Source of the DNA: Posidonia oceanica
Taxonomy: Eukaryota > Streptophyta > Magnoliopsida > Alismatales > Posidoniaceae
Direction: 5' to 3'
Length of the DNA stretch: 64,000 bases
Assembly (NCBI GenBank): GCA_037176725.1
Contig: JAZBRS010000039.1
Location: forward strand, 26,758,001 to 26,822,000
Part shown: positions 33,916-45,198 of the stretch, piece by piece
How positions within the stretch are numbered: the first letter of the stretch is position 1
How the letters are laid out: each line of letters starts with the position of its first letter
Made by a program: the position numbers and the translations under genes
Notes under the pieces: model-generated
What the model was told of the DNA's origin: nothing
Databases searched by the model: none
What the model saw: only the letters and a program-made list of their open reading frames with translations

Positions 33916-35216
33916 TACTAGACTCCGGCTTTCGCTTTCGCTTTCACTCGCTTGGGATTTGCTTTCTTTGTTTGCCTTTATGTTTCCTTTGTCTGTTTTG
34001 CTCGCTTTTCTGTGCAAACACCTAGAAAGTCGCCTTGTGGCTACTTTGCCTAGGCTTCGCACCCTTTTTATCTTGGTTTGCGCTCCCTTTTGCTTGGCTT
34101 TGCTTCTGTGCTTGTTTATTTACTTGTTGTCTTGCTTATGCTCTTATTTCCTTTACAACTTACTTGTCTTTATTTTCTTTGCCTTACTTGCTTATTATTG
34201 CTTTAATTCTCTCACATTGCATGTCTACATACTTGTTTGGCAACGATACATGCTTTTTGAATGATGAATGCTTCCTTTTACACACTTGCTATGTCACTAC
34301 GCACGTACATACCTTGCATACATGCCCTTTGACTTGATGAATGTTTTTCTTCACCATTATGCTCACAGACACTTGCACATGCCATGCACTTGCCTTTTGT
34401 TGTGTTGTATGATTGTTTGCTTGCCATGCTTGATTGATTTTCTTCCCTTTCGCACTTGCCATGCTTAGGATAGTAGAAACTTGTTTGCTCTCCCCATGGT
34501 TAACTAAAAAGTGCAAGTAAAAGAACTTCTAGGAACAACTAGAGACTCTGAACAATCCTTCACTCCCTTTTGGTTAATAAAATACGCAAGATAAAAGACT
34601 TTAATCATTTGCATAAGCATCATATAGGGCATGCATTCTTCTCCTCTGAGTCCACCTATTAGTCCGCGAAGGACGGTTCCGGCTTCTCACCCCGATGCTT
34701 TGGCATGGTGTGAGTCAGTCGGTCTGTCCCCCCTTGTCCGGGGTCGTGTCGGTGTTAGTGGAGGGTACCACCTACGCTTTGGCGGGGTAGAGGCCACCAA
34801 CGCACCACCTTGTCATTACCTGAGCTTTGGGCCGGGAGTTAGACAGGGAGCCTACTTTTCTAACTTGAGTCGGTGACCCGTACACCCAGGGATACCCGGA
34901 GTAGACAACCTTGCTAGGAAACACTAGTTAGGTGAGGGGGGCATACTAGAAAGCATACATGACATTCATGCCATAACATAATGCATTTGCATCTCTTTCT
35001 TTCCTAACCCTAGTTTCTCGTTGTGTCTTTAACAGAGTTCAGTAAGCGATCTCCTTAGCTAGAGCTCAGGTCTCTCCTTTGCTGACATCTCTGCTGAGAC
35101 ATTTGCGCTCGACCATCCTTTTTTCTGAGCTACTCGCCTTTGCGAGCATAGCTCCTCGTAGAGCCCGTCCCCTTTTCCCTCGTCGCAGCCCCGTTTTGAC
35201 TCGCTCTCGGTCAGCA
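33916..35216 (+). other. Element C 5' leader with conserved block and candidate intron 34932-35035
   Basis: No gene supported. 34550-34931 aligns closely with B 20690-21073. Candidate donor AG|GTGAGG and acceptor CTTTAACAG enclose 104 nt, the same length as in B, with a CTAAC branch-like word upstream of the acceptor. Upstream sequence (33916-34550) is T-rich and moderately conserved. Confidence 0.6.
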
Positions 35217-35642
35217 ATGGCCCAGCGCACTGTCGAGACCCCCCTCACCCTTGCCTCGGAGGTGGTTCCCGCTCCGGCCCCTCCGGTTCCCGTTTCTAAC
35301 CCCTCTGTGCCCTCTGTGATGCCAGGCTTTTCCTCTCTGTCGTCTGGGGCACCCCAGTTTGCTGTGGGACAGTGGCAGACACCCGTTCCTCCTGATCCGG
35401 TCGCCGAGTCCATCTTGATGACCACTTCACGCGTTCTGGAGGCACCACTGACCCCACCTTCTCAGGGTTTTGTCACTTTTGACCCTTCTGCTGCGGCGAC
35501 TCACGCCTTAGGATTCCAGTCTCCCGGACAGTCCGGATCTCTTGGTTCTGGTTCCTCGCCGGCACTGCAATTCAGTGTTCCCACTGACGGGACACCTGAA
35601 GAGCAGTACCAGCAACTGATGGACACTATCCAGCGGCTGTAG
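35217..35642 (+). pseudogene. Element C gag, N-terminal segment up to the first TAG
   Basis: Starts at the ATG of MAQ, the first methionine shared with B (21363); the same frame is open upstream to 35079. It encodes the Pro/Ser-rich gag N-terminus with no recognisable fold. It stops at TAG 35640-35642, where B has CAG (Gln), so this is a nonsense change. The next segment continues in the same frame with no other break. Confidence 0.85.
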
Positions 35643-38219
35643 GGTATAGCTCTATCAGTCCGCCCTCCTTCCCCTCCCGTTGTTCCTGAGGTTCCTGTGC
35701 GGCCTGCTCCCGCACATCTTGCATTGCACTCTGCACTTCCGCCTAGACCATCGTCCCAACTGCTCACGGTTCCGACGATGGGGGCACGTATTCCGCCTCT
35801 TGCATCAGCACCACACATCACACAGCATGCACCTCCGCCACCTGGTGGCCAGTCGTTCGGACTGGTGGGAGCACAGTATCTCGCAGGCCCGTCCCCCGGC
35901 ATCGCCCCGGTACGGCCGCTGATGCTCCAGCATCCTGCACCCACCGCACAGCATACCGTCTATCCTCCCCCTTTGCATCAGGCTCAGAATCCCACATGCA
36001 TCCCTCCTTGCACTCCACCACAGCACGGGTATGCCGGCCATCACCTTGCTTCACCAGGCGACGTGATGGTGGATCCGGAGGAGCACCTCGGTGCGACCCA
36101 TTCGGCATACGTGGTCCCTGCCCCCGCTGCCCCATCTCCTGTAGCAGCTATTCCAGACCCCATCAACAACAGGATGGATGTTCTGGAGAAAGCACTGCGT
36201 CTAGTGCAGGGCACGGACCACCAAACCTACCAGTTCCGAGACCTCTGCTGTTTCTCAGAGGCGGTACTCCCCCCGAAGTTCAAAATACCGGACTTCGAGA
36301 AATATGATGGTAGGGGCTGCCCCATAGCCCATCTGAAGGCGTATTGCGGTGATCTCGCCCAACTCCAGGCGGACGAGAGGTTGCTAATCCGCCTGTTCCA
36401 GAAGAGTTTGTCTGGTCCGGCCCTCAAGTGGTTCACCTCGCTTGACATGGCTACGATCAAGACTTGGAACGACCTCAGCCAGGCGTTCTTGGAACAGTAC
36501 TCCTTCAACCTTGATCTGGTCCCAAAGCGCGCGGACTTGATCGCAACCAAGCAGAATCCGGGCGAGCCGTTCGGGGAGTACGTCGGCCGCTGGCGTGCCC
36601 TTGCCTCGCAAGTTCGAGATAGGCCCTCCGACGAGGAGTCTATCGAGATCATCATAAAAGGGGCACAGCCGTCTACTGGAGCTCTGCTTAGCATCCAACC
36701 CGTCACGACCTTCACTGCTTTGATCCGAGCTGGCACTCGCGTAGAGAGTTCGTTGCGGAGTGGCAACTTCCCCACACTCTCTGTGCTTGCCAGGCAGGCC
36801 CTCGCCAGCAACGACGGTAGTAGCAGCAGCGTCATCAACAACAACAGCAGCCTCAACAACAATCGTCCCAAGAGGAAGGACCCGCCGAAGCCCATTGTCG
36901 CATACGTCGACTCCCCTGCTGCGTCCGTCCGTCTGGCGTCCCGGCCTGCCCCTCCTCAGATCTATTACGCACCTGCACCTAGGGCACACCCTACACCACA
37001 AATCACTACCACCGCTCGACCGGTCTATCCTGCCGCACCGGTTCAGCAAGGACAATTCCCTAGGCCGAGACGGCCACCCATGGAAAAGCGGAAGTTCGCC
37101 CCACTGGTGGAACCGCTCAGTGCCGTCCTCCCGAAGGTTGCGTCGCTCCTGCGATTTCCGGAGGTTCGCCCGCCACCAAACCCACTACCGCATTGGTTTA
37201 AGGCGAACCTTTTCTGCGACTTTCATCGAAGCGTCGGGCATTCGACTGATAGTTGCTTCACTCTCCGGAATGCTATCCAGGACTTGATCGAATCGGGAAC
37301 GATTGTGATCGACACGCACGAGGCATCCACTTCTGCACCATCTCATGCACCTGCATCAGCATCTACCCCAGCTAATGTTGTCCGCCGACCCCTGCCGGAG
37401 CACTCCTATTCAGGAGGCGCAGGGACCTCAGGAATTCACTCCTTGTTTCCTTCTGGGTCTCCCACATCCGTGGTAGATCCTTCCGAGCTTATCCATGATG
37501 TTTCTACTCCCTTTCCAGTCTCTCTCTATCTTGCAGCTATCGCCGGTTCCGAGTCGGGCGTCCATATGATCCGACCGCGTGCCAGGCCGGAGCGTTCTCC
37601 TGCATCAGCCGCCATGCTTTCCCGGGCCCAAGCTCCAATACATCTCCTAGTCAGACCTCAGCCAGAGCTACCTGTGCACCTACTAGCAAGACCCCAGTCC
37701 CCACCTAGCTTACCTTCCCAACTACCCACCTACCCATGCCCTCCTCAGCCTGTAGCCCCTCTCGTGCTCGCCGCACGCGCTCCCGTGGTTATTAACTTAA
37801 CCCGGGATACCCATCGCGTACCCTACAGCTACGCCACAGAAATGTGTGCGGAAGTGACGCGATCGGGGAGGGTCTACAGACCTCCGGCACCAGTAACCAG
37901 GCCTAGTCATCCACAACCTACAAGATCATTGCCTTTGGTCCAGCCTGCAGTCCCACTACCTTCAGGCCAGCCTCTTGAGCCCACCATAGCTGAACCTGTC
38001 CCCACAACTGCACCACCTGCCACCAAGAAATGCCAGCCTAAAGCCGACATCACATCCCAGCTCAAAAAAGTTAAGGCCGACATATCCATCTGGGACCTGA
38101 TACACACTTCAGCCGAGCACCGCGAAGCTTTCCTTCGCGTGTTCCAAGCCGCCCGTGTGTCCCAAGCCATAGAGCCCGCCGCCTTGGAAAGCATGGTTGG
38201 AATGATCGCGGAGCCCTAG
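35643..38219 (+). pseudogene. Element C gag, central domain and zinc knuckle up to the second TAG
   Basis: Continues the gag frame. A Pro/Ala-rich region precedes the gag (Retrotrans_gag type) domain at about 36250-36770, marked by GRGCP.AHLKAYC, LIRLFQKSL.GPALKWF and FGEYVGRWR. An Asn/Ser-rich stretch follows, then a knuckle C-x2-H...GH-x4-C at 37215-37256 (Tat type rather than CCHC), then a long Pro-rich stretch. The segment ends at TAG 38217-38219, where B has CAG. Gag forms the cytoplasmic particle and binds element RNA. Apart from the two TAGs the frame is intact, pointing to recent loss. Confidence 0.88.
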
Positions 38220-41123
38220 GTCATCACTTTCACAAGTGATGAGCTGCCTCCGGCGGGGATTAATCACAATCAACCCTTGTTCGTCACGGTACAATTCAAG
38301 AACTTTCGCATTCCCCTTGCACTGGTTGATAATGGGTCAGGCCTTAACATCTGTCCCTTGCGAACAGCAACCAAGCTCGGATTCAAGGCCGAGGACATTA
38401 CTCCAGCTGTAAAGGGAATGACAGCTTTTGATAACACTCACCATGACGCTCTAGGGATTTTGGTTATCCCTCTTACCATTGGCCCGGTCACATTCGATGT
38501 GGAATTCTACGTCGTCGACTTGGAACCGAACTTCAACCTAATGCTTGGGCGCCCTTGGCTCCACAAGCATCAGGTTATCCCCTCGACCCTCCATCGCATG
38601 ATCAAGTTCCGCCGAGGCGACGATGTTATCGTTGTCATGGCGGAGAATTTTGAGAAGGAGCGGATCGAGGCGGTTTCTTCTATCTCTTCGCGGACTGTCC
38701 CCTTTGACCCTGATCTTTCGAACGCTTTGTATCGCGTTAATCGGTGCGAGCCGGTTAACTTTTTACCAGATCTTGAACGTGTCAACTCCTTGGCCGTTCA
38801 CAACAACCCCTTTCAGATGGTCGAGAACGTTTGTCACAGATGGGGCTATGTCAAAGGGACACCGCTCGGGCGACATGGCCAAGGAATCGCTGAACCAATC
38901 CTGGCGGAAGAACGAAGAGACAACGAGGGTCTAGGTTACGACCCTCACTCCAATAAAGGCAAGTGCCCGCAAGCAAAGAATCAGAGAATGGTCATACCTC
39001 GGAGCTTGGCCAATTTCACGAGCGCAGGTATCCTGGACTCAAGCACAGTTCAAGCCGTAGTGCCGTCGGAGCCGTGTCAAAGCCCTCCGCCACCGGAGGA
39101 GGACTGGGTCTGCGTTGAGGACTACTACTCAGACGAGGAACAGTCGGGCACAACAGGGGTAGTTCAGACTTGCAGTGAAAGCCAGCCCTATACAGCAGCA
39201 CATCAGTCGGTTCATCTGGCCACTCCTTCCACAGATCATGAAGCAGCAGTCTTGACAGAACCCTTGGCAGATTTGGCAGTCTTTGATTCTCCCGCAGTCG
39301 TGTCAGCAATACCAGCACCAGCTCAAGCACAGTCAGTCAGTCCGCATGCAACCCTTGTCGCGTCAGTGCAACTACCACCTTCGCAGAAAGGTCAGTCGCT
39401 GAGTTCAGTCAGCAGCACAGCCCGGCCCTTTCCAGAGGCCACATCACAGGCAATACAGCCGGTTCAGTTAGTCACACTCCCCCTTGCCGCAGACCGGCAA
39501 CTTTCATGGCCAGATCCTATGGCATCAGAGGCCGCGCTCTCATCATCATCATCAGTCGCGGAGAACCAGCTGAGCATCGCGGTCTCCCGGCCTTCGGGCC
39601 CTCAAGAGAGCACCTCCCCCCATCCTCTAACGGCGGCAGTCACTCTGGCAGCATATCCATCTGCAATCCCTCTGACTAGACCATCTGGGTCTCCCTTGCC
39701 GGGACAGTCGCAATCAGGCGCACCCGTGAGTCAGAGGATACAAGTATCAGAGACAGCAATCCGTCTCGCAGCCGAGCCAGTGCCTCAGGCCCTCGGCGCC
39801 TACTATGTCGATTCACCCCCAGATGAGGAAGAAGAAGGGGCAGTAGAAGCCCAAGTCGATTCATGGATGTCGGATCTGAAGCTGCTTTACCAGGAACAGC
39901 TCGAATCCATAGTAGAAGACTTGGCACAACACCAAGCCGCAGAGAGGAAAGGAAAAGCCGTAGTTACGGATCCTCCTCTGCGAGAGGACTCCACCTCCAT
40001 CATGGTCCTAGAAGGAAGTTCAATGATGTTGGACTCTCTTAGACCCGACGAGCTCATTACTCTTCAAGCCGAGGGTGAGTCCAGATGGCTCGTACAGCAT
40101 ATGCCTTCCACCAGTACATTGGCAGACTCAGAAGAAGAGACACCAGCGGGTCGCACAGCAGCAGTAACAGAGCAAAGAGCAGAGTCAGTGACAGAGTTGT
40201 CAGAAGTTTCAGTGGCAAAATTATCAGCAGTATCAGTCACAGAGCTAGCAAGGCCTTCAGTAGTGCCAGCAGAACATGCAGTAGTGTCATCAGCAGTAGA
40301 GCAGACAGCAGAAGTCGCCAGAGCAGAGGTCGCACACCGAAGATTCAAAAACACTCGGGTAGGCGTGACCATCCTGAGGCGTCATCAGGGCCAAGAAGCA
40401 GAACTCCTGCACTCCTTCGATGTGACAAACCCCACTTTCGAAAAGGAGATTCTCTCGGAACTTGTCGCATACGGAGAGGAAGATAATACAGGCGAAGATG
40501 AGAATGATGATCCCTCGCCTGAGTTCTGGCCCTATGACGACGACCCAGAAGGCCCCAATCTGCATGTTGAGGAAGAAACAGAAACTATTAACCTCGGCAC
40601 GGCCGAAGAAACCAAAGAAGTTCGCATCAGCGCCCTGCTATCACCACAAGTCAGGATAGAGTTCATCGCATTCCTGAGGGAGTATGCGGATGTCTTCGCC
40701 TGGACTTACGAAGACATGGTCGGCCTGGATGTCGAAATAGTGGTCCACAACTTGCCCTTGAAGCCAGATGCCAAGCCAGTAAAGCAGAAACTGAGAAGAT
40801 GGCGACCACAGTGGCTGCTCATGATCAAGGAAGAAATAATGAAGCAGCTTGATGTTAACTTTTTAAAGGTTGTCCTTTACCCTGAATGGCTTGCAAACAT
40901 CGTGCCAGTGCCCAAGAAGGATGGCCGGATCCGGGTATGTATCGACTACAGGGATCTGAACAAGGCGAGTCCCAAGGACGACTTCCCACTGCCTCACATT
41001 GACGTCCTAGTCGACAATACCGCAGGCCACAAGATGCTGTCCTTTATGGATGGCTTCTCCGGCTATAATCAGATCAAGATGGCAGAAGAAGACATGGAAA
41101 AAACTTCGTTCATCACCCCCTAG
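38220..41123 (+). pseudogene. Element C protease, G-patch, acidic linker and start of reverse transcriptase
   Basis: Same frame as gag. Retropepsin-like protease with catalytic Asp at 38328-38330 in LVDNGSGLN, and the typical LLGRPWLH-like second motif (here LMLGRPWLHKH). A G-patch (about 38833-38945; WGYVKGTPLGRHGQG and later GLGY) follows. Next comes a linker of about 530 codons rich in Ser, Gln, Glu and Asp with conserved acidic patches (YYSDEEQ; DSPPDEEEE), whose sequence is recognisably shared with A and B. RT begins at about 40830 with the VPVPKKDGRIRVCIDYRDLN region. It ends at TAG 41121-41123 in ...SFITP*G..., a place where Trp (TGG) is standard in this family. Confidence 0.9.
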
Positions 41124-43862
41124 GGGATCTTCTGTTATCAGGTTATGCCGTTTGGGTTGAAGAATGCTGGCGCAACATATCAGAGGGCCATGACCACACT
41201 TTTCCACGACCTCATGCACCAAGAAGTGGAGGTCTATGTAGACGACATGATCGCAAAGACCAAAGAGCCTGAGGATCACCTTACCTGCCTAAAGAAGCTC
41301 TTTGACTGTCTGAGGAAGTACAGACTGAGGCTTAACCCCAACAAGTGCGTATTCGGGGTTTCATCTGGCAAACTGCTCGGCTACATTGTTAGCCAAAGGG
41401 GAATCGAAGTGGACCCGATGAAGGCTAAAGCCAACGTGGAAATGCCACCCCCTAGAACTGAAAAGGAGGTTCGAGGCCTACTTGGGCGTTTACAGTACAT
41501 CAGCCGCTTCATTGCACAGCTTACGCCCATCTGCGAGCCCATCTTCAAACTCCTGAGGAAGAATGCACAAATCGACTGGAATGAAGAATGTCAAGCCGCA
41601 TTTGAGAAGATCAAGCAGCTACTGGTCAAACCCCCTGTCTTGGTCCCTCCCACACCAGGAAGACCTCTGCTCCTCTATCTCTCAACCACACAGCATTCCA
41701 TGGGTGCCGTCCTGGGCCAACATGACGAATCTGGCAGGAAAGAGTGCGCCATCTACTACTTGAGCAAAAAGTTCAATGAATGTGAAGCCAGGTACAGTGT
41801 GATGGAGAAGACCTGTTTGTCCCTTGTCTGGGCCGCACAGAAACTGAGGCACTATATGATGGCGTACCCGGTTCAGCTTTTGTGCCGGCATGATCCCATC
41901 AAGTTCCTCTTCCAAAAGCCGGCTCTGGTGGGCAGATGTGTCAAGTGGCAGGTGTTGTTGTCCCAATATGACATCACTTTTGTCACACAGAGATCCATGA
42001 GGGGCCAAGCTATGGCGGATCACCTCGCGGACTTCCCTCTGCCTGAGTATCAACCCCTCCAGACGCAGTTCCCTGACGAGGACATTCTTTTTGCGATGGA
42101 GGACTCAGAAGAGAAAGACCCTGAAGAGCAAGAGCAGTGGCGGCTGTACTTCGACGGCGCCGTCAATAAAAAGGGTCGGGGCATAGGCGCGGTGCTAACC
42201 ACGCCACATGGACAGATGATTCCCTTTGCGAGGAAGCTGACTTTCGCATGCACGAACAACGAAGCAGAATACGAGGCGTGCATCTTGGGTTTGAAAGTCG
42301 CCCTCGAGCACAAAGCGCAGAAGTTGCACGTGCACGGTGATGCCATGTTGGTGATCTCTCAGGTGAATGGCGACTGGAAGACAAAAGACCCCAAGCTCGT
42401 GCCATATCACGAATGCCTGCTGAGGCTAATGGAAGAGTTCAAGAGCATTGATTTCACATACATGAACAGGGCAAGGAATGCGTATGCAGACGCATTAGCG
42501 ACCCTGGCTTCTTGGCTCAGCATACCAGAGAACAGCATGGTGGATGTGTCTGTCACCTGCATTGAGGAGCCTGCCCATTGCATGAACATAGAGGAGGCAG
42601 ATCCGACAGCGGAGCAGCCATGGTATCATGATATCAAAGCATTCTTGGAGTCCGGTAGCGTCCCATCTGGCACCACTGCAGAAGATAAGAGAACTCTGGC
42701 GCGTCTGGCGTCAAAGTATGTACTGGGGGCTGGGCAATTATACAGAAGATCATACAATCAGATGCTGTTACGCTGCCTGGACAAACCAGAGGCTGACACC
42801 TTAATGCTTCAAGTGCATGCAGGGACCTGTGGCCCGCACATGAACGGTGTCCTCTTGGCCAAGAAAATCATGCTCCAAGGGTATTTCTGGCAGACCATGG
42901 AAGCAGACTGCTGCCGTTTCGTGCGTAAATGCCACAACTGCCAGATCCATGGCAATTTCATCAAGGCTCCCCCTCATCAGCTGCACAACATGTCCTCGCC
43001 ATGGCCTTTCTCCACCTGGGGGATCGATGTCATTGGCGCAATACACCCTGCTGCTTCAAATGGCCATCGCTTCATCATGGTGGCAATAGACTACTTCACT
43101 AAGTGGGTGGAAGCAGCTTCCTACAGGACAGTCACCGCAGTGGCAACCGAGAAGTTCATCAGAAACAACATCGTTGCCCGGTACGGGGTCCCTCACTCCA
43201 TCATCTCTGATAATGGCACGAACTTCATTGCCAAAAGAACTGAGGAGTTCCTACAGAGTTTCCGGATCAAGCATCATCGCTCCTCACCATATCGACCTCA
43301 GATGAATGGAGCAGTGGAGTCTGCCAACAAGAACATCATCAAGATCATGAAGAAGATGGCAGAAACCCACAAGGATTGGCACGATCAGCTCCCGTACGCA
43401 CTCTGGGCGTACAGGACATCAATCCGGACCTCGACAGGAGCCACCCTGTACTCGCTGGTGTACGGCATGGAAGCTGTATTGCCTGTTGAGGTGGAGATAC
43501 CCTCGCTGCAAATCTTGCGAGAAGCTGAGTTGGAAGAGGCAGAATGGGTCGAAGACCGCTGCGTCCAACTGAACTTGATTGATGAGCATAGACTACAAGC
43601 CATGCACAATGCCCATTGTTATCAGAAGCGAATGCCTAGAGCATTCCTGAAGAAAGTCCGGCCCAGAAGCTTCCAGCCCGGAGATCTTGTTCTGCGTGCC
43701 ATTCACCTACCAGACGGTCGAGGCAAATTCCGACCTAATTGGCGCGGACCCTTTGTCGTTAAGCAAATCTTCTCAGGCGGCGCAGTAACTCTTGAGGACA
43801 TGGACCAGGTCGAGCAGTCTGAGCCGGTCAACATGTGCTACCTCAAGAAGTACTATCAGTAG
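41124..43862 (+). pseudogene. Element C RT (palm), RNase H, second RNase H and integrase
   Basis: Continues the pol frame to TAG at 43860-43862. RT: MPFGLKNAGATYQR and the catalytic YVDD at 41234-41245. The RT-linked RNase H (about 41650-41960) lacks the usual first Asp (YLSTTQHSMG). It is followed by a second, archaeal-like RNase H (about 42130-42520) with acidic residues in YFDGAVN (Asp 42153-42155), NNEAEYEA, GDAMLVISQ and AYADALA. This arrangement is the recognised dual RNase H of Tat elements. Integrase: zinc domain with HNC at about 42815-42950, Asp 43026-43028, Asp 43209-43211 and Glu 43317-43319 (35 residues between the last two), then a C-terminal region with NWRGPFVV. The catalytic set is complete; only the upstream TAGs break the polyprotein. 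Confidence 0.93.
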
Positions 43863-45198
43863 CCGAGAGTAGCCATTGCCGATCTCTCCTCCCACTTGTC
43901 ATACCTTCACCACTTGCATATCTTTGCATCTCTCTTTGCTCTATCTCCTCCATACTTCACTTCATCCCATCTCTTGCCTTTCCTGACATCACAACACTCC
44001 TGTGCATCCCTGCTCATTCCATTCACAATCTCTTGTCAAACCATACATCGCATAGTTGCCCGGTGATGAAAACCAGAGGTGCTTGCCTACTGCGAAAGGA
44101 GTCTCCCGACCTCACCTGGTACTACTTAGATGTCTTGACTAGTGAGGGAGCCACCACCCAATGAGAGCGGGCGAAATGCCCAAACCCCTAAGGACCTACA
44201 CCCTTTAGAAGAGTGCTAGGTGTTAGTCAGAAAGCAGTACGTACCCTAGCCTAGATGTGCAGAAAAAGAAAGAGAAAGAGAAAGCCAAAAGTCTGTACCC
44301 GAAAGACCCTAACGCCCATCTCCCCTGGGGGAGGGGACAGCGGAAACCTGCAAGCCAAAAAAGAAGAGAAAAGAAAAAGAAAAAGAAAAAAGGGAACAAA
44401 AAAAAGAAAAAACAAAAGGAGAATGATAGAAAAGAAAAGAAAGGGAGACAAAGGCCCCATTCCCGCAAAAAAAAAAAAAGAAAAAAAGAAGAAGAGAATA
44501 AAGGCAAGCAGGGTAACCCCGCACCTCTCACCTACCCCAGAAAAGAGCCAAAGCCCGGGTCAGGTCCTCCTCGCTCCCAAAATGGGGATAAAGAGGGCCC
44601 TATACACCGACATTAAAAAAAGAGAGAGAGGAAAAAGAGTTAGGAGTGAGAGTAGGTCCTTGAGAGTTTGGCACGGAGCCCGTCCTCTCTACACCACCAC
44701 CAAACATCACCCATACCTTCCCCCGAAGTGCCACCAACAGGTCAGGAGTCCGAGTAGAGTCTGGTGAGTTAAGGACCGCTCCCTTTCTGTACAGCAGGCA
44801 CCAAAGCACCCCGACACTGAGGGCAAACTACACCAAATCACACGCATTGGCATTTTCCAGTCATCTCCACCCTCTCTGACCATCCTACTCCGCAAAGGCT
44901 CACTCCAGCACTGAGACAGTACCTCTACTTAGCATGCGTTGGCACCGTCAGGCTGCGACAACCCGGGGTTCCCGACAACCCCCGCCACATCAGCAAGAAT
45001 GCCCTTATGCTTATACATGTTCAATTGCCATAGTCTGAATGTTTACTGCTAAATATGCTGCACTGTTTTTACCAGTTTCAGAATCTGCTTTCCTATGATG
45101 GTTTTGTGCCTATATGAGATCTGATGATTCACAGTCTTGGCAACAGGTATTTGAAGACTCTTGTAACAGCCGTCTGCCCACATCCTGCAATCCGTGCA
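43863..45198 (+). other. Element C spacer between pol and ORF3
   Basis: No gene supported; lysine-rich open frames come from the purine tract. Blocks: about 44055-44200 conserved in A and B (contains GCCCGGTGATGAAAACC and CTCACCTGGTACTACTTAG); an A/G tract at about 44250-44510; a further conserved patch ending GGCACCGTCAGGCTGCG; and a candidate 3' splice site CAACAG|GTATT at 45146, about 50 nt before the ORF3 start. The splice site is matched in B (55420) and A (near 7340). Confidence 0.7.
44340..44510 (+). repeat. Polypurine (A/G) tract between pol and ORF3
   Basis: Almost pure A and G with runs such as GAAAAAGAAAAAGAAAAAAG. Equivalent tracts occupy 27798-27940 in B and, on the minus strand, 8135-8262 in A. 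Kept in all three elements although the exact sequence drifts. Confidence 0.85.

Noticed and set aside
44257..44616. Lysine-rich small proteins between pol and ORF3
   Set aside because: Products of the A/G tract, not conserved in frame between A, B and C.
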